From contig JAJYKO010000014.1 in NCBI GenBank assembly GCA_021788565.1, positions 1-18,942 of the forward strand: a DNA stretch of 18,942 nucleotides. The letters run 5' to 3'. Below the pieces are notes generated by a model. It saw nothing but the letters and a program-made list of their open reading frames with translations. It was not told the DNA's origin and searched no databases. Shown here one piece after another: positions 1 to 6,633 of this stretch. Source of the DNA: Chloroflexota bacterium (GTDB lineage: Bacteria > Chloroflexota > UBA6077). Every line of letters begins with the position of its first letter. The stretch's first letter is position 1. A program made the translations under genes and the position numbers.

Positions 1-406
1 ACACGTCCGGTTCCTGGATGCTGTCCCGCACGAGCAGTTGCCATACTACTATTCGTCCGCCGACGTGGTTGCGGTGCCTTCGACCTACGAGTCCTTCGGA
101 CTTGTGGCGCTGGAAGCCATGGCATCCGGGACCCCGGTTGTGGCGTCGAGAGTCGGAGGCTTGCAGTGGACGGTACGCGACGGCGAGACCGGCTTCCTTG
201 TGGCCAGACGCTCTCCGGAGCAGTTCGCCGCTGCCATTGGCCGGATTCTGCGCGACGATAGGCTGCGGGCTCGAATGTCGGACGCAGCCGTTAAGGTGGC
301 TGGGGAGTTCTCATGGAAAGTTGTCGCCGACCATGTGCTGTCGCTTTACCTCGATTTGATGCCGTGTCGTTGCGGGACCGGGGAACTGGCTCCGACCTTC
401 GGCTAA
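1..406 (+). CDS. GT4-family glycosyltransferase, C-terminal part (5' end outside window)
   Basis: The reading frame is open from base 2 and ends at TAA 404-406, giving 134 residues of a truncated protein. It matches the C-terminal Rossmann domain of GT-B fold, family GT4 glycosyltransferases: a segment reading VRFLDAVPHEQL, then SADVVAVPS, then the EX7E signature (E30...E38 of the visible part, in YESFGLVALEAMASGTP) that contacts the nucleotide-sugar donor, followed by VGGL and DGETGFLV. Such enzymes move a sugar from a nucleotide donor to an acceptor in the cytoplasm. The wording of the motifs is closest to MshA-like or sucrose-phosphate-synthase-like members, but the acceptor cannot be inferred from this half. 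The next gene starts 45 nt downstream, so the two may be co-transcribed. Family is sure; substrate is unknown. Confidence 0.9.
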   Translation, partial: HVRFLDAVPHEQLPYYYSSADVVAVPSTYESFGLVALEAMASGTPVVASRVGGLQWTVRDGETGFLVARRSPEQFAAAIGRILRDDRLRARMSDAAVKVAGEFSWKVVADHVLSLYLDLMPCRCGTGELAPTFG

Positions 407-451
407 GATGAATCGGGAGCCTCCCCTCATAAGGGTAGGAGCAGGGCGGAA

Positions 452-1249
452 ATGACTACCGACGAGATCGCCGTGATTCTGGAAGGGATAGCTCCGCGCG
501 GCCTGGCGGAGAGTTGGGACAACCCGGGCTGGCAGGTGCACGTGCCCGCGGCGACCTTGGCCGGGATCCTCCTGGCTCTGGATGCCACTCCTGAGGCCCT
601 GGACGAGGCGACGAGGTTTGGATGCAACCTTCTCTTCACGCACCACCCCGCCATCTTCAAACCGATCTTCTCCCTGGATGTGGGGACACCCCGTGGGACA
701 GTCCTGGCCGAGGCCATTCGCCGCCAAGTCTCCATCTGGTCCGCACACACCAATCTGGACGTCATGCCGGATGGTACCAGCCTGGCAATGGCGAAAGCCC
801 TGGGTCTTAGAGACACAGAGGTGCTGTCCGATCGGCAAAGCTCCCTCGCCATTGGCTGCGGCTATGGAGCCATAGGCGCGGTTGATCCGCCTGTCTCCAC
901 CGTGGATTTCGCGCGCCGAGCGGCCACTGTTCTCTCCAGCGCGGTTTGCCAGGTGGCGGCCCGTTCGGAACGGATGCATAGCAGGATCGCAGTGATGGGT
1001 GGCAGCGGGACCGCATTCATCGATGACGCCATCAGGAAGGACGCGACCCTGTTCGTAACCGCCGACGTCCGGTACCACGACGCTCAGGACGCAGTGGCGA
1101 AGGGGCTCGACCTGGTGATTCTGGACCACTTCGCGACCGAGCGTCCGGTCCTGGACCTGGTCCGGACGAAGCTAATTGAACTGCTGCCCGATATCCCTGT
1201 ACACTTATCATCTACCCCATCGACCCCCTACTTGAGAGTTGAGCCGTGA
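452..1249 (+). CDS. Nif3-like dinuclear metal-centre protein (YbgI / DUF34 family)
   Basis: This is a 265-residue protein of the Nif3/YbgI family, which forms toroidal hexamers with a two-metal site. Members are often annotated as GTP cyclohydrolase I type 2 homologues, but their real function is unsettled. The metal ligands expected for the family are visible: H64-H65 in LLFTHHPAIFKP, D103 in the segment HTNLDV, and H226 and E230 in ILDHFATER. The start LAESWDNPGWQVH is also typical. The ATG has AGGAG at 437-441 upstream and a closer GGGCGGA. The length is that of the short family form, without the inserted PII-like domain found in longer homologues. Its stop overlaps the GTG of the next gene by 4 nt (GTGA), so the two are probably translationally coupled. 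Nif3 followed by a DUF164 zinc-ribbon gene is a common pair in bacteria. Confidence 0.93.
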   Translation: MTTDEIAVILEGIAPRGLAESWDNPGWQVHVPAATLAGILLALDATPEALDEATRFGCNLLFTHHPAIFKPIFSLDVGTPRGTVLAEAIRRQVSIWSAHTNLDVMPDGTSLAMAKALGLRDTEVLSDRQSSLAIGCGYGAIGAVDPPVSTVDFARRAATVLSSAVCQVAARSERMHSRIAVMGGSGTAFIDDAIRKDATLFVTADVRYHDAQDAVAKGLDLVILDHFATERPVLDLVRTKLIELLPDIPVHLSSTPSTPYLRVEP

Positions 1250-1944
1250 GAAAGATCGATCTGTTGCGGAACCTTCAGGAGCTGGATAGTGCTCTGGACA
1301 ACGTCCGCCAGGAGTTGGAGGAATGCCGCGTCAGGCTGGGTGATGACAGTGAGCTGGTGCCACTAAGGCAGGATCTGGAGACGGCCCGCAAGCAGCTTCA
1401 CGATCTCCGCCGGGAGGGCAAGGAACTAGACGACGAAATCGAGAGCCGCTCTGCCAAGCGGCGGACCGACGAGACGAAGCTGTACGGCGGGTCAATCAAG
1501 AATCCGAAGGAGCTTGGCAGCCTGTCCCAGGAAGTGGACATGGAAAAGCAGCAGATTAGCCGCCTCGAGGACCAGGCCCTGCTGAACATGGAGGCCCTGG
1601 AAAACGCGTCTGCCGCGGAGTCGGCGGCGGCGCAGAAGTTTGCCACCAGCGATCAGGAGTGGAAGTCCGAGCAGGCCGTGTTGGAGTCTCGTTGCTCCGC
1701 GCTCACCACCCAGGAGGCTGACCTTAGCAACCGCAGGGAAGCGGCTGCTTCTCAGTTAGACGATGCTACCCTCAGAACCTACGACCGGATACGGCGCATG
1801 CGAGGGGTGGCTGTGGTCCCGATCGAGCGAGGAGCGTGCCAGGGGTGTCGCGTTAGCTTGTCATCGATCGTGACACAGCGAGCACGATCCTCAGACGACC
1901 TGATCACGTGCCAGAGCTGCGGAAGGATTCTGTTCCTACCGTAG
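1246..1944 (+). CDS. Coiled-coil protein with C4 zinc ribbon (DUF164 / CdsZ-like)
   Basis: This is a 232-residue protein. Roughly residues 1-180 form a long charged helical region with heptad-like leucines and many Glu/Lys/Arg, predicted as an antiparallel coiled coil. Residues 196-232 form a zinc ribbon with two CxxC knuckles, C198/C201 and C222/C225. This is the architecture of the DUF164 family (HP0958/FlgZ of Helicobacter, CdsZ of Chlamydia), which is implicated in RNA or protein chaperoning; no single conserved role is established. There is no signal peptide or membrane segment, so it should be cytosolic. The GTG start at 1246 overlaps the Nif3 stop, which decides the start and implies coupling. 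A perfect palindrome lies 31 nt after the stop. Confidence 0.88.
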   Translation: MRKIDLLRNLQELDSALDNVRQELEECRVRLGDDSELVPLRQDLETARKQLHDLRREGKELDDEIESRSAKRRTDETKLYGGSIKNPKELGSLSQEVDMEKQQISRLEDQALLNMEALENASAAESAAAQKFATSDQEWKSEQAVLESRCSALTTQEADLSNRREAAASQLDDATLRTYDRIRRMRGVAVVPIERGACQGCRVSLSSIVTQRARSSDDLITCQSCGRILFLP

Positions 1945-1974
1945 GCAGGACCTCGAGACGCAAGTCTTCAACGC

Positions 1975-1998
1975 AGGGGCGGTTCGCGAACCGCCCCT
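1975..1998. repeat. 24-bp perfect palindrome, copy 1 (possible bidirectional terminator)
   Basis: The sequence is AGGGGCGGTTCG followed immediately by its exact reverse complement. It sits between the stop of the zinc-ribbon gene (1944) and the stop of the convergent minus-strand gene (1999), where a shared terminator would be expected. No clear T-run follows on either strand, so rho-independent termination is uncertain. The same 24 bases plus TC recur at 18127-18152, which shows it is a repeated element and not only a local hairpin. Confidence 0.8.
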
Positions 1999-2232
1999 TC
2001 AACATTCGCCCCTGGCAAACACCCGCTGAAGCGTCGATTCCAAATTGGAAAGCTCCCCCACATGCTCCTCTAGGAACTGCTTCTCTTCCTTCGTCGGGTT
2101 CTTTGTCTTGATCTCGTACTCCTTTTCTTGAGCATGAGTTCGCTCGCCATGCTGGACGGAGTGTTGGGCGCCACCGCGACTTGTGCTCGATTGCGACCTG
2201 TCGTCGTGCGCTGTTCTGTCTCTGTCTGTCAT
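1999..2232 (-). CDS. Small hydrophilic hypothetical protein, convergent with its left neighbour
   Basis: This is a 77-residue open frame on the minus strand, starting ATG at 2232 and ending TGA at 1999-2001. I do not recognise a family. The N-terminal half is polar and rich in Asp, Arg, Ser, His and Gln, probably disordered. The C-terminal half is strongly charged with helical character (around NPTKEEKQFLEEHV and LSNLESTLQRVF). There is no signal peptide, membrane segment or cysteine pair. The main evidence that it is real is a near-perfect ribosome binding site, GAGGTG at 2238-2243, five bases before the ATG. An in-frame TTG lies one codon upstream but has poorer spacing. It is the only gene I call on the minus strand and it lies between two plus-strand units. 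It could be a lineage-specific small protein. No function is proposed. Confidence 0.55.
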   Translation of the reverse strand: MTDRDRTAHDDRSQSSTSRGGAQHSVQHGERTHAQEKEYEIKTKNPTKEEKQFLEEHVGELSNLESTLQRVFARGEC

Positions 2233-2237
2233 CAAAT

Positions 2238-2243
2238 CACCTC
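2238..2243 (-). promoter_or_regulatory. Ribosome binding site of the minus-strand small gene
   Basis: Read on the minus strand this is GAGGTG followed by ATTTG and the ATG. It is an extended match to the 16S rRNA anti-Shine-Dalgarno sequence at good spacing. It supports the small gene as expressed and picks ATG 2232 over the preceding TTG. Confidence 0.6.
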
Positions 2244-2405
2244 GCTCCAGTTGGCGTTTCTGGTCCGTTGGCGGGAGGCAGAAGACGCGCCAAAAGCGCC
2301 GCTGCGGCTGGTGGAGGAACTCCGGTGGGGACGTGCAAGCTCATCCACCCGCAATGCTTGAAGAGCGACTGGCACAAATGGATCTAGAAAGATCGCGTAA
2401 AACCC
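2244..2405. other. Spacer upstream of the dcw promoter, no recognised content
   Basis: About 160 bases lie between the minus-strand gene's ribosome binding site and the -35 box of the mraZ promoter. I looked for RNase P RNA, tRNA, riboswitch-like and coding signals and found none. It must hold the promoter of the minus-strand gene, if that gene has its own, but I cannot point to a convincing -10 box on that strand. Confidence 0.4.
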
Positions 2406-2434
2406 TTGAAAAGAGGGGTCTCAGTGGGTACAAT
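2406..2434 (+). promoter_or_regulatory. Sigma70-type promoter of the dcw cluster
   Basis: A -35 box TTGAAA (2406-2411) and a -10 box TACAAT (2429-2434) are separated by exactly 17 bp; each differs from consensus by one base. The predicted transcription start is near 2441, giving a leader of about 77 nt before mraZ. The first TGG box of the MraZ operator overlaps the spacer and -10 edge, so the promoter is well placed for repression by MraZ. Confidence 0.78.
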
Positions 2435-2481
2435 TGGCGGCGCTGTGGAAAAAAGTGGGGATAAGTGGGGGAGATGTGGAG
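2425..2481 (+). promoter_or_regulatory. MraZ operator: array of TGG boxes at about 10-bp spacing
   Basis: TGG-containing pentamers begin at 2425 (TGGGT), 2435 (TGGCG), 2446 (TGGAA), 2456 (TGGGG), 2466 (TGGGG) and 2477 (TGGAG). The steps between them are 10, 11, 10, 10 and 11 bp, so all fall on one face of the helix. In E. coli MraZ binds three TGGG repeats separated by 5-nt spacers upstream of its own gene, and related GTG-rich repeats are bound in Mollicutes. The three from 2446 to 2470 fit best; the outer ones are weaker. The array starts within the promoter and covers the expected transcription start, which fits autorepression. Confidence 0.75.
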
Positions 2482-2506
2482 AACTCCCCCGCGAAGCCAG
2501 GTCTAC

Positions 2507-2511
2507 AGGAG
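2507..2511 (+). promoter_or_regulatory. Ribosome binding site that sets the mraZ TTG start
   Basis: AGGAG ends six bases before TTG 2518. Homology also places the start there, since MraZ proteins begin (M)FLGE(Y/F)QHTID. The frame remains open further upstream to 2434, but that stretch encodes no family sequence and coincides with the operator. Confidence 0.75.
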
Positions 2512-2517
2512 CCAAGA

Positions 2518-2949
2518 TTGTTCCTCGGCGAGTTCCAGCACACCATCGATGACAAGGGCAGACTGGCGATTCCCGCCAAGTTTCGCTCCTCGCTCAACGA
2601 TGGCCTGGTGATCACGCGCGGCTTGGATAAGTGCCTCTATGTCTGGACGCTGGACCAGTGGCACGAGCTTTCGCAGAAACTGGCTCAGCTGCCGATGATG
2701 CAAAGCGACGCTCGTAGGGTCGCCAGGCACTTCTTTTCGGGCGCCGTCGACACCAAGCTGGACAAGCTCGGCCGGGCTGTTCTCCCCCAGTTCCTTAGAG
2801 AATACGCGGGGCTGAGTGATGAGGTCGTGGTTCTGGGTGTGCACACCCGCATCGAGATCTGGGCTAAGAGTGAATGGGACTCGGAGCGGGAGATAGCGGA
2901 GGAACAGAGTGCCACTCTTGCCGAGCACCTCGCCGGCTTAGGCATCTAG
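2518..2949 (+). CDS. mraZ: Transcriptional regulator MraZ
   Basis: With the TTG start at 2518 the product has 143 residues, the usual family length. It has two AbrB-like half-domains, each with the DxxxR DNA-binding signature: D11-R15 (DDKGRLAIPAKFR) and D82-R86 (DKLGRAVLPQFLREYA). MraZ forms a ring-shaped oligomer that binds repeats in front of its own gene and represses the dcw operon; excess MraZ perturbs division. It is the first gene of the cluster and follows the promoter and TGG-box array directly, so autoregulation is likely. The start was chosen from AGGAG spacing and from the conserved N-terminus; starting at 2434 instead would add 28 unrelated residues. rsmH follows after 26 nt. 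Confidence 0.95.
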   Translation: MFLGEFQHTIDDKGRLAIPAKFRSSLNDGLVITRGLDKCLYVWTLDQWHELSQKLAQLPMMQSDARRVARHFFSGAVDTKLDKLGRAVLPQFLREYAGLSDEVVVLGVHTRIEIWAKSEWDSEREIAEEQSATLAEHLAGLGI

Positions 2950-2975
2950 GTGAGGCGCCCCTTAGCCGATCCTGA

Positions 2976-3914
2976 ATGACTATGGTTGACCAGCACACTC
3001 CGGTTCTCTTTCGGGAGACAATCGAGGCCCTCCGGCCGAGGGATGGAGCCGTCTACGTCGACTGTACTGTCGGCGGTGGCGGTCATTCCGCGGCGTTGCT
3101 CGAGGCGGCTGGCCCCGGTGCTCACCTTCTGGGCCTAGATGCTGACCCTGATGACCTGGCGGTGGCACGCGAACGGCTGACGGTTTTCGGCGGGCAGGTG
3201 AGGTTGGTCAATGCCAACTTTCGCCAACTAGCAGACGTTGCGGAGGGCGAAGGCTTCGTTCCGGCGGACGGCGTGTTATTCGACCTTGGCATGTCGTCCA
3301 TCCAGTTGGACCGATCATCTCGAGGGTTCTCCTTCCAACGGGATGCCCCGCTGGATATGCGGTTTGACCCGCGACAGCCGACGACAGCGGCGGACATAGT
3401 CAACGATGCCGAAGAAGCGGAGTTGAAAAGAATGCTCTTCGAGTATGGCAACGAACGGAACGCTTCCAGGGTGGCGCGGGCGATCGTGAAGCGGCGGGAG
3501 ACCAGGCGGATCGAGACTACAAGGGAGCTTTCTGACGTGGTGGTGAGCGTCCTCGGACCACGTCGCGAGGGCATTCACTCGGCAACCAAGACCTTCCAGG
3601 CGCTACGAATCGCGGTGAACGAAGAGTTGGAGAGTTTGAGAGAGGCGCTGCCCCAAGCCCTGCGGATCCTATCTACGGGAGGGCGGCTGGCAGTGATCTC
3701 CTTCCACTCTCTCGAGGATCGCATTGTCAAGGAATTCATGCGGTACGAGGCCTCGACCTGCATCTGCCCGCCGGGCTTGCCGGTCTGCGTTTGCGGCAAG
3801 CAGGCGACGTTGAGGCTAGTTCAACGCAAACCGATCATGCCTGGATCTGAAGAAACCAGGCTCAACCCGAGGGCCCGCAGCGCGAAACTGCGGGTCGCCG
3901 AGAAGATTGTCTGA
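2976..3914 (+). CDS. rsmH: 16S rRNA (cytosine(1402)-N(4))-methyltransferase RsmH (MraW)
   Basis: The 312-residue product is a class I SAM-dependent methyltransferase that modifies C1402 in the ribosomal P site. Visible features in order are HTPVLFRETIEAL, the SAM-binding loop TVGGGGHSAALL (about 31-42), the acidic strand end LGLDADPDDL, the family block LFDLGMSSIQLD followed by RGFSFQRDAPLDMRFD, QALRIAVNEEL, and GGRLAVISFHSLEDRIVKEF. Near the C-terminus, CICPPGLPVCVCG carries four cysteines, and the protein ends with RLNPRARSAKLRVAEK. The helical insert between motifs is present, so it looks complete. The ATG at 2976 has no strong Shine-Dalgarno and a second in-frame ATG lies at 2982, so the exact start is uncertain by two codons. 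Its position after mraZ is the standard one. Confidence 0.96.
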   Translation: MTMVDQHTPVLFRETIEALRPRDGAVYVDCTVGGGGHSAALLEAAGPGAHLLGLDADPDDLAVARERLTVFGGQVRLVNANFRQLADVAEGEGFVPADGVLFDLGMSSIQLDRSSRGFSFQRDAPLDMRFDPRQPTTAADIVNDAEEAELKRMLFEYGNERNASRVARAIVKRRETRRIETTRELSDVVVSVLGPRREGIHSATKTFQALRIAVNEELESLREALPQALRILSTGGRLAVISFHSLEDRIVKEFMRYEASTCICPPGLPVCVCGKQATLRLVQRKPIMPGSEETRLNPRARSAKLRVAEKIV

Positions 3915-3946
3915 GAGAAGAAACTAGGTAGGGAGGCGCTAGTAAG

Positions 3947-4444
3947 ATGGCCGTTGCTGAAGTTCCTTCCCGAACTATTGTCCTGCCTCGTCCCGGCAGC
4001 CGACCTTTAAACAGATCCACGCGCGTGGGCTACGCTGCTTGGATCCCGCTTGCCGGCATTCTCATCGGCATAGCCAGCCTTCTCTACCTGGCTCAAACCA
4101 GCGAAGTGGCCAACACCGGCTACAGTATTCAGGATCTGCAGTTGCAGGAGAGCAACTGGGAAATGCGCAACGAGCAGCTTACCCTCCAGCTAGATAAGGC
4201 GAGGGCCCTCCCTGGGATCCAGGCCCAGGCGACGGGGAGGCTTGGAATGGTTCCAGCCAACAATCCCATCTTTCTGAAAGCTGCTCCCGTGACCGGCCAG
4301 TCCGGCTCTGTCGCCAGCGGCCCGAGCGTTTCGCCTGCGCTGGCGACGGAGAAGAAGGTATCATCGAATAGCAATCCGCTTGCCGCAATTCGCTCCTCTC
4401 TATCATCGCTGCTGGCTTCTCGCCTCCAGCCATCCAGTCACTAA
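3947..4444 (+). CDS. ftsL: FtsL-like bitopic cell division protein
   Basis: The product has 165 residues: a basic cytoplasmic N-terminus (about 1-28), one membrane segment (about 29-49, AAWIPLAGILIGIASLLYLAQ), then a leucine-rich coiled coil (about 58-86), a short LGMVPAN.P segment typical of FtsL proteins, and a Ser/Ala-rich tail of about 50 residues. Sequence conservation is too low to name it on motifs alone, so the call rests on topology, the coil and its position between rsmH and ftsI. FtsL pairs with the DivIC/FtsB type of partner and, through FtsQ, helps activate FtsW-FtsI at the septum. GGGAGG about 10 bases upstream supports the ATG. The tail is longer than in the E. coli protein (about 120 residues). 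A strong hairpin follows the stop. Confidence 0.8.
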   Translation: MAVAEVPSRTIVLPRPGSRPLNRSTRVGYAAWIPLAGILIGIASLLYLAQTSEVANTGYSIQDLQLQESNWEMRNEQLTLQLDKARALPGIQAQATGRLGMVPANNPIFLKAAPVTGQSGSVASGPSVSPALATEKKVSSNSNPLAAIRSSLSSLLASRLQPSSH

Positions 4445-4459
4445 ATAGTAGCGCGAAGT

Positions 4460-4490
4460 GGCAGAGGCAGGCAGTTCGTCTGCCTCTGCC
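4460..4490 (+). other. Intercistronic hairpin between ftsL and ftsI
   Basis: The arms GGCAGAGGCAG (4460-4470) and CTGCCTCTGCC (4480-4490) pair perfectly over 11 bp with a 9-nt loop. No T-run follows, so it is not a classical terminator. It could slow transcription, protect the upstream message or mark a processing site within the operon. Confidence 0.6.
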
Positions 4491-4560
4491 CGCGTCCACT
4501 ACCGGCCGCCAGGCCGCCACCAAATGCACCATAGACGAGGATAAGTTGGCAGGAAAAGCC

Positions 4561-6585
4561 ATGGCAACAGGAGTACGATACCAGCAGTGGCGGTTGGCCC
4601 TGCTCTGCGTCGCCTTCGCGGCAAGCGCGATAGGGCTGCTCTACCGCGTATACAGCTACCAGGTGGTCGACTACCAGCGATATCATGCCCTGGCCAACAA
4701 CGAACACGACTTCCAGAAGGAGATTGTGCCTCGCAGGGGCAACATCCTGGACCGCAACGGTAATCCTCTCGCCATAAGCGTGATGTACCAGAGCCTTTAC
4801 GCGTACCCTCAAAGGATCAAGGACATCAACGGCACGGCGGCGAAGCTCGCGCCACTTTTGGGTGAGCCTGCCGACTCGATCGTGTCGGCTCTGCGATCTT
4901 CCCAATCGGTGGTCCTCCTCAAGTCGAAGTTGCCGGCGGACGTTAGCACGAAAATTGCCAGCTTAGGCCTGCCGGGGACCATCCTCATGGAGGAGCCGTT
5001 CAGGGGTTACCCAGAAGGTAACATCGCACCGCAGATACTCGGTTTCGTCGGCAAGGACTTTCAAGGACTGGCTGGACTGGAGCTCTCCCTGGACAAGGAC
5101 TTGAAGGGTGTGCCCGGTGTCCTGGACGCCGAGAGGGACACAAGCGGGGACGTGATAGCCATTGGCCGAACGGTAGAGGTGCCGCCGAAGAACGGCTCCG
5201 ACGTCATTCTGACCATCGACCGCAACATTCAAAGAATGGCTGAGCAGGAGCTCGCCGCCGGTATCAAGAAGTACAAGGCGAAGGGCGGGCTCATCATCGT
5301 CATGGATCCCAAAACCGGCGGTATCCTCGCCGCGGCCACTCAGCCGACTTACGATCTCACCGCCGATCCGATCTACGATCCATCGCGCGCGGATCTATAT
5401 AAGACCACGATAGTTACTGATACCTACGAGCCCGGATCCGTCATGAAGCTGGTGACGATGGCGGGCGGTCTGCAGGAGAAGGTGATCACTCCCGACACGG
5501 CCATCATCGATCACGGCTCGGTAGTGGTCGATGGTGTGACTATCCACAACTGGAATTTCAGTGGCCCCGGACGCGAAACCATGACGCAGGTGCTGATCAA
5601 CTCGGCCAACGTTGGGGCTCAGTACGTGTCCGGTCTCCTGGGCCCTGATCGATTCTATAAGTACATCCACGATTTTGGCTTCGGGTCCCTCACCGGTGTA
5701 GATCTGCCGGGAGAAGTTCCCGGTGACGTAAGGACACCGGCAAACCCAGCGTGGTCCCGGATCGATCTGGCCACGAACGCTTACGGCCAGGGCATCGCCG
5801 TGACGCCGCTTCAGATGATCACTGCCGTCGCCGCTATAGCAAACGGCGGCGTTCTCCCAAAGCCGATGATCGTGAAGGCTTTCCGCGACGGCAATACGAT
5901 GAGGGAGGTGCCGCCCGTCATGGTGAGGCGCGTGATATCCCCCGAGACGGCGAAGACCCTGACCGGCATGATGATCCACGTGGTCGAAGATAACTCCCTC
6001 AGACTGTCCGTGGTGCCCGGCTACAAGATTGCGGGCAAGAGTGGAACTGCTGATACTCCGATATCGACAGGGTACAACCTTAGCAAGACATACGCCTCAC
6101 AGATCGGCTTCGCGCCAGCGTACGATCCCAAGTTCGTGATGCTGATAAGATTGGATGATCCCCCGGCACTTTATGGTGGGACAACCGCGACCCCCATGTG
6201 GAAGATCATGGCTCAGCAGCTGTTTAGCTACATGGAAATACCACCTAGCGAACCGGTGGGGCCCAGACCGACGGATGCTCCTGTGCGGCCCACGTCGCCG
6301 GTTCCGGATGCAACGGCCTCACCCGCGACACCAGGCGCGTCGGCTGCGCGCTCAGTGCCGGTCGCGCCGGCAAGGCCTGTCGCAACGCCGGTGCCCACGA
6401 CAAGCCCCCGGGCAGTTCCTACGAAGCCCGCGGCTACGAATACCCCTCGGAACGCTGTGACTGTGCATCCGACGGTCACAACCGTCCATCCGACGATAAC
6501 GACGATATCTCCGAGTGTTGCACCCGCCCGCTCGGCTACTCCGACAGGAACTGCGCCTAGTCCCTCGCCGACCCGCACTCGCTAG
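4561..6585 (+). CDS. ftsI: Septal class B penicillin-binding protein (FtsI / PBP2B-type transpeptidase)
   Basis: This is a D,D-transpeptidase that crosslinks septal peptidoglycan outside the membrane. Numbering from ATG 4561 (674 residues): one membrane segment near 12-31, the PBP dimerisation domain starting around VPRRGNILDRNGNPLA, and a transpeptidase domain with the three catalytic motifs, SVMK (nucleophile S293, K296), SAN (348-350) and KSGT (493-496). After about residue 562 there is no PASTA domain; instead a tail of about 113 residues is almost all Pro, Thr, Ala, Ser, Val and Arg, with an imperfect internal repeat (TVHPTVTTVHPTITT). An in-frame TTG at 4546 with GAGG five bases upstream could add five residues. 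ATG 4561 has AGGA six bases upstream and is preferred. Its place before murF matches ftsI in dcw clusters, although murE, normally in between, is missing. Confidence 0.93.
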   Translation: MATGVRYQQWRLALLCVAFAASAIGLLYRVYSYQVVDYQRYHALANNEHDFQKEIVPRRGNILDRNGNPLAISVMYQSLYAYPQRIKDINGTAAKLAPLLGEPADSIVSALRSSQSVVLLKSKLPADVSTKIASLGLPGTILMEEPFRGYPEGNIAPQILGFVGKDFQGLAGLELSLDKDLKGVPGVLDAERDTSGDVIAIGRTVEVPPKNGSDVILTIDRNIQRMAEQELAAGIKKYKAKGGLIIVMDPKTGGILAAATQPTYDLTADPIYDPSRADLYKTTIVTDTYEPGSVMKLVTMAGGLQEKVITPDTAIIDHGSVVVDGVTIHNWNFSGPGRETMTQVLINSANVGAQYVSGLLGPDRFYKYIHDFGFGSLTGVDLPGEVPGDVRTPANPAWSRIDLATNAYGQGIAVTPLQMITAVAAIANGGVLPKPMIVKAFRDGNTMREVPPVMVRRVISPETAKTLTGMMIHVVEDNSLRLSVVPGYKIAGKSGTADTPISTGYNLSKTYASQIGFAPAYDPKFVMLIRLDDPPALYGGTTATPMWKIMAQQLFSYMEIPPSEPVGPRPTDAPVRPTSPVPDATASPATPGASAARSVPVAPARPVATPVPTTSPRAVPTKPAATNTPRNAVTVHPTVTTVHPTITTISPSVAPARSATPTGTAPSPSPTRTR

Positions 6586-6633
6586 TTTGGAGATGGAGAC
6601 TTGCCGCCTGGATCAGAAGGGAAGACAGACGCT

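Noticed and set aside
2244..2405. Possible RNase P RNA or other structured RNA upstream of mraZ
   Set aside because: A GAGGAACTCC-like run hints at the RNase P core, but the conserved partner segments and overall length are absent, and the region ends in a clear promoter.
2434..2517. Longer N-terminus for MraZ from TTG 2434
   Set aside because: The 28 added residues lack family similarity and coincide with the operator repeats and leader; AGGAG correctly spaced before TTG 2518 and the conserved FLGEFQHTID start decide for 2518.
6228..6578. Minus-strand frame rich in Gly/Val opposite the ftsI tail
   Set aside because: Its composition simply reflects the complement of Pro/Thr/Ala codons of the low-complexity tail.
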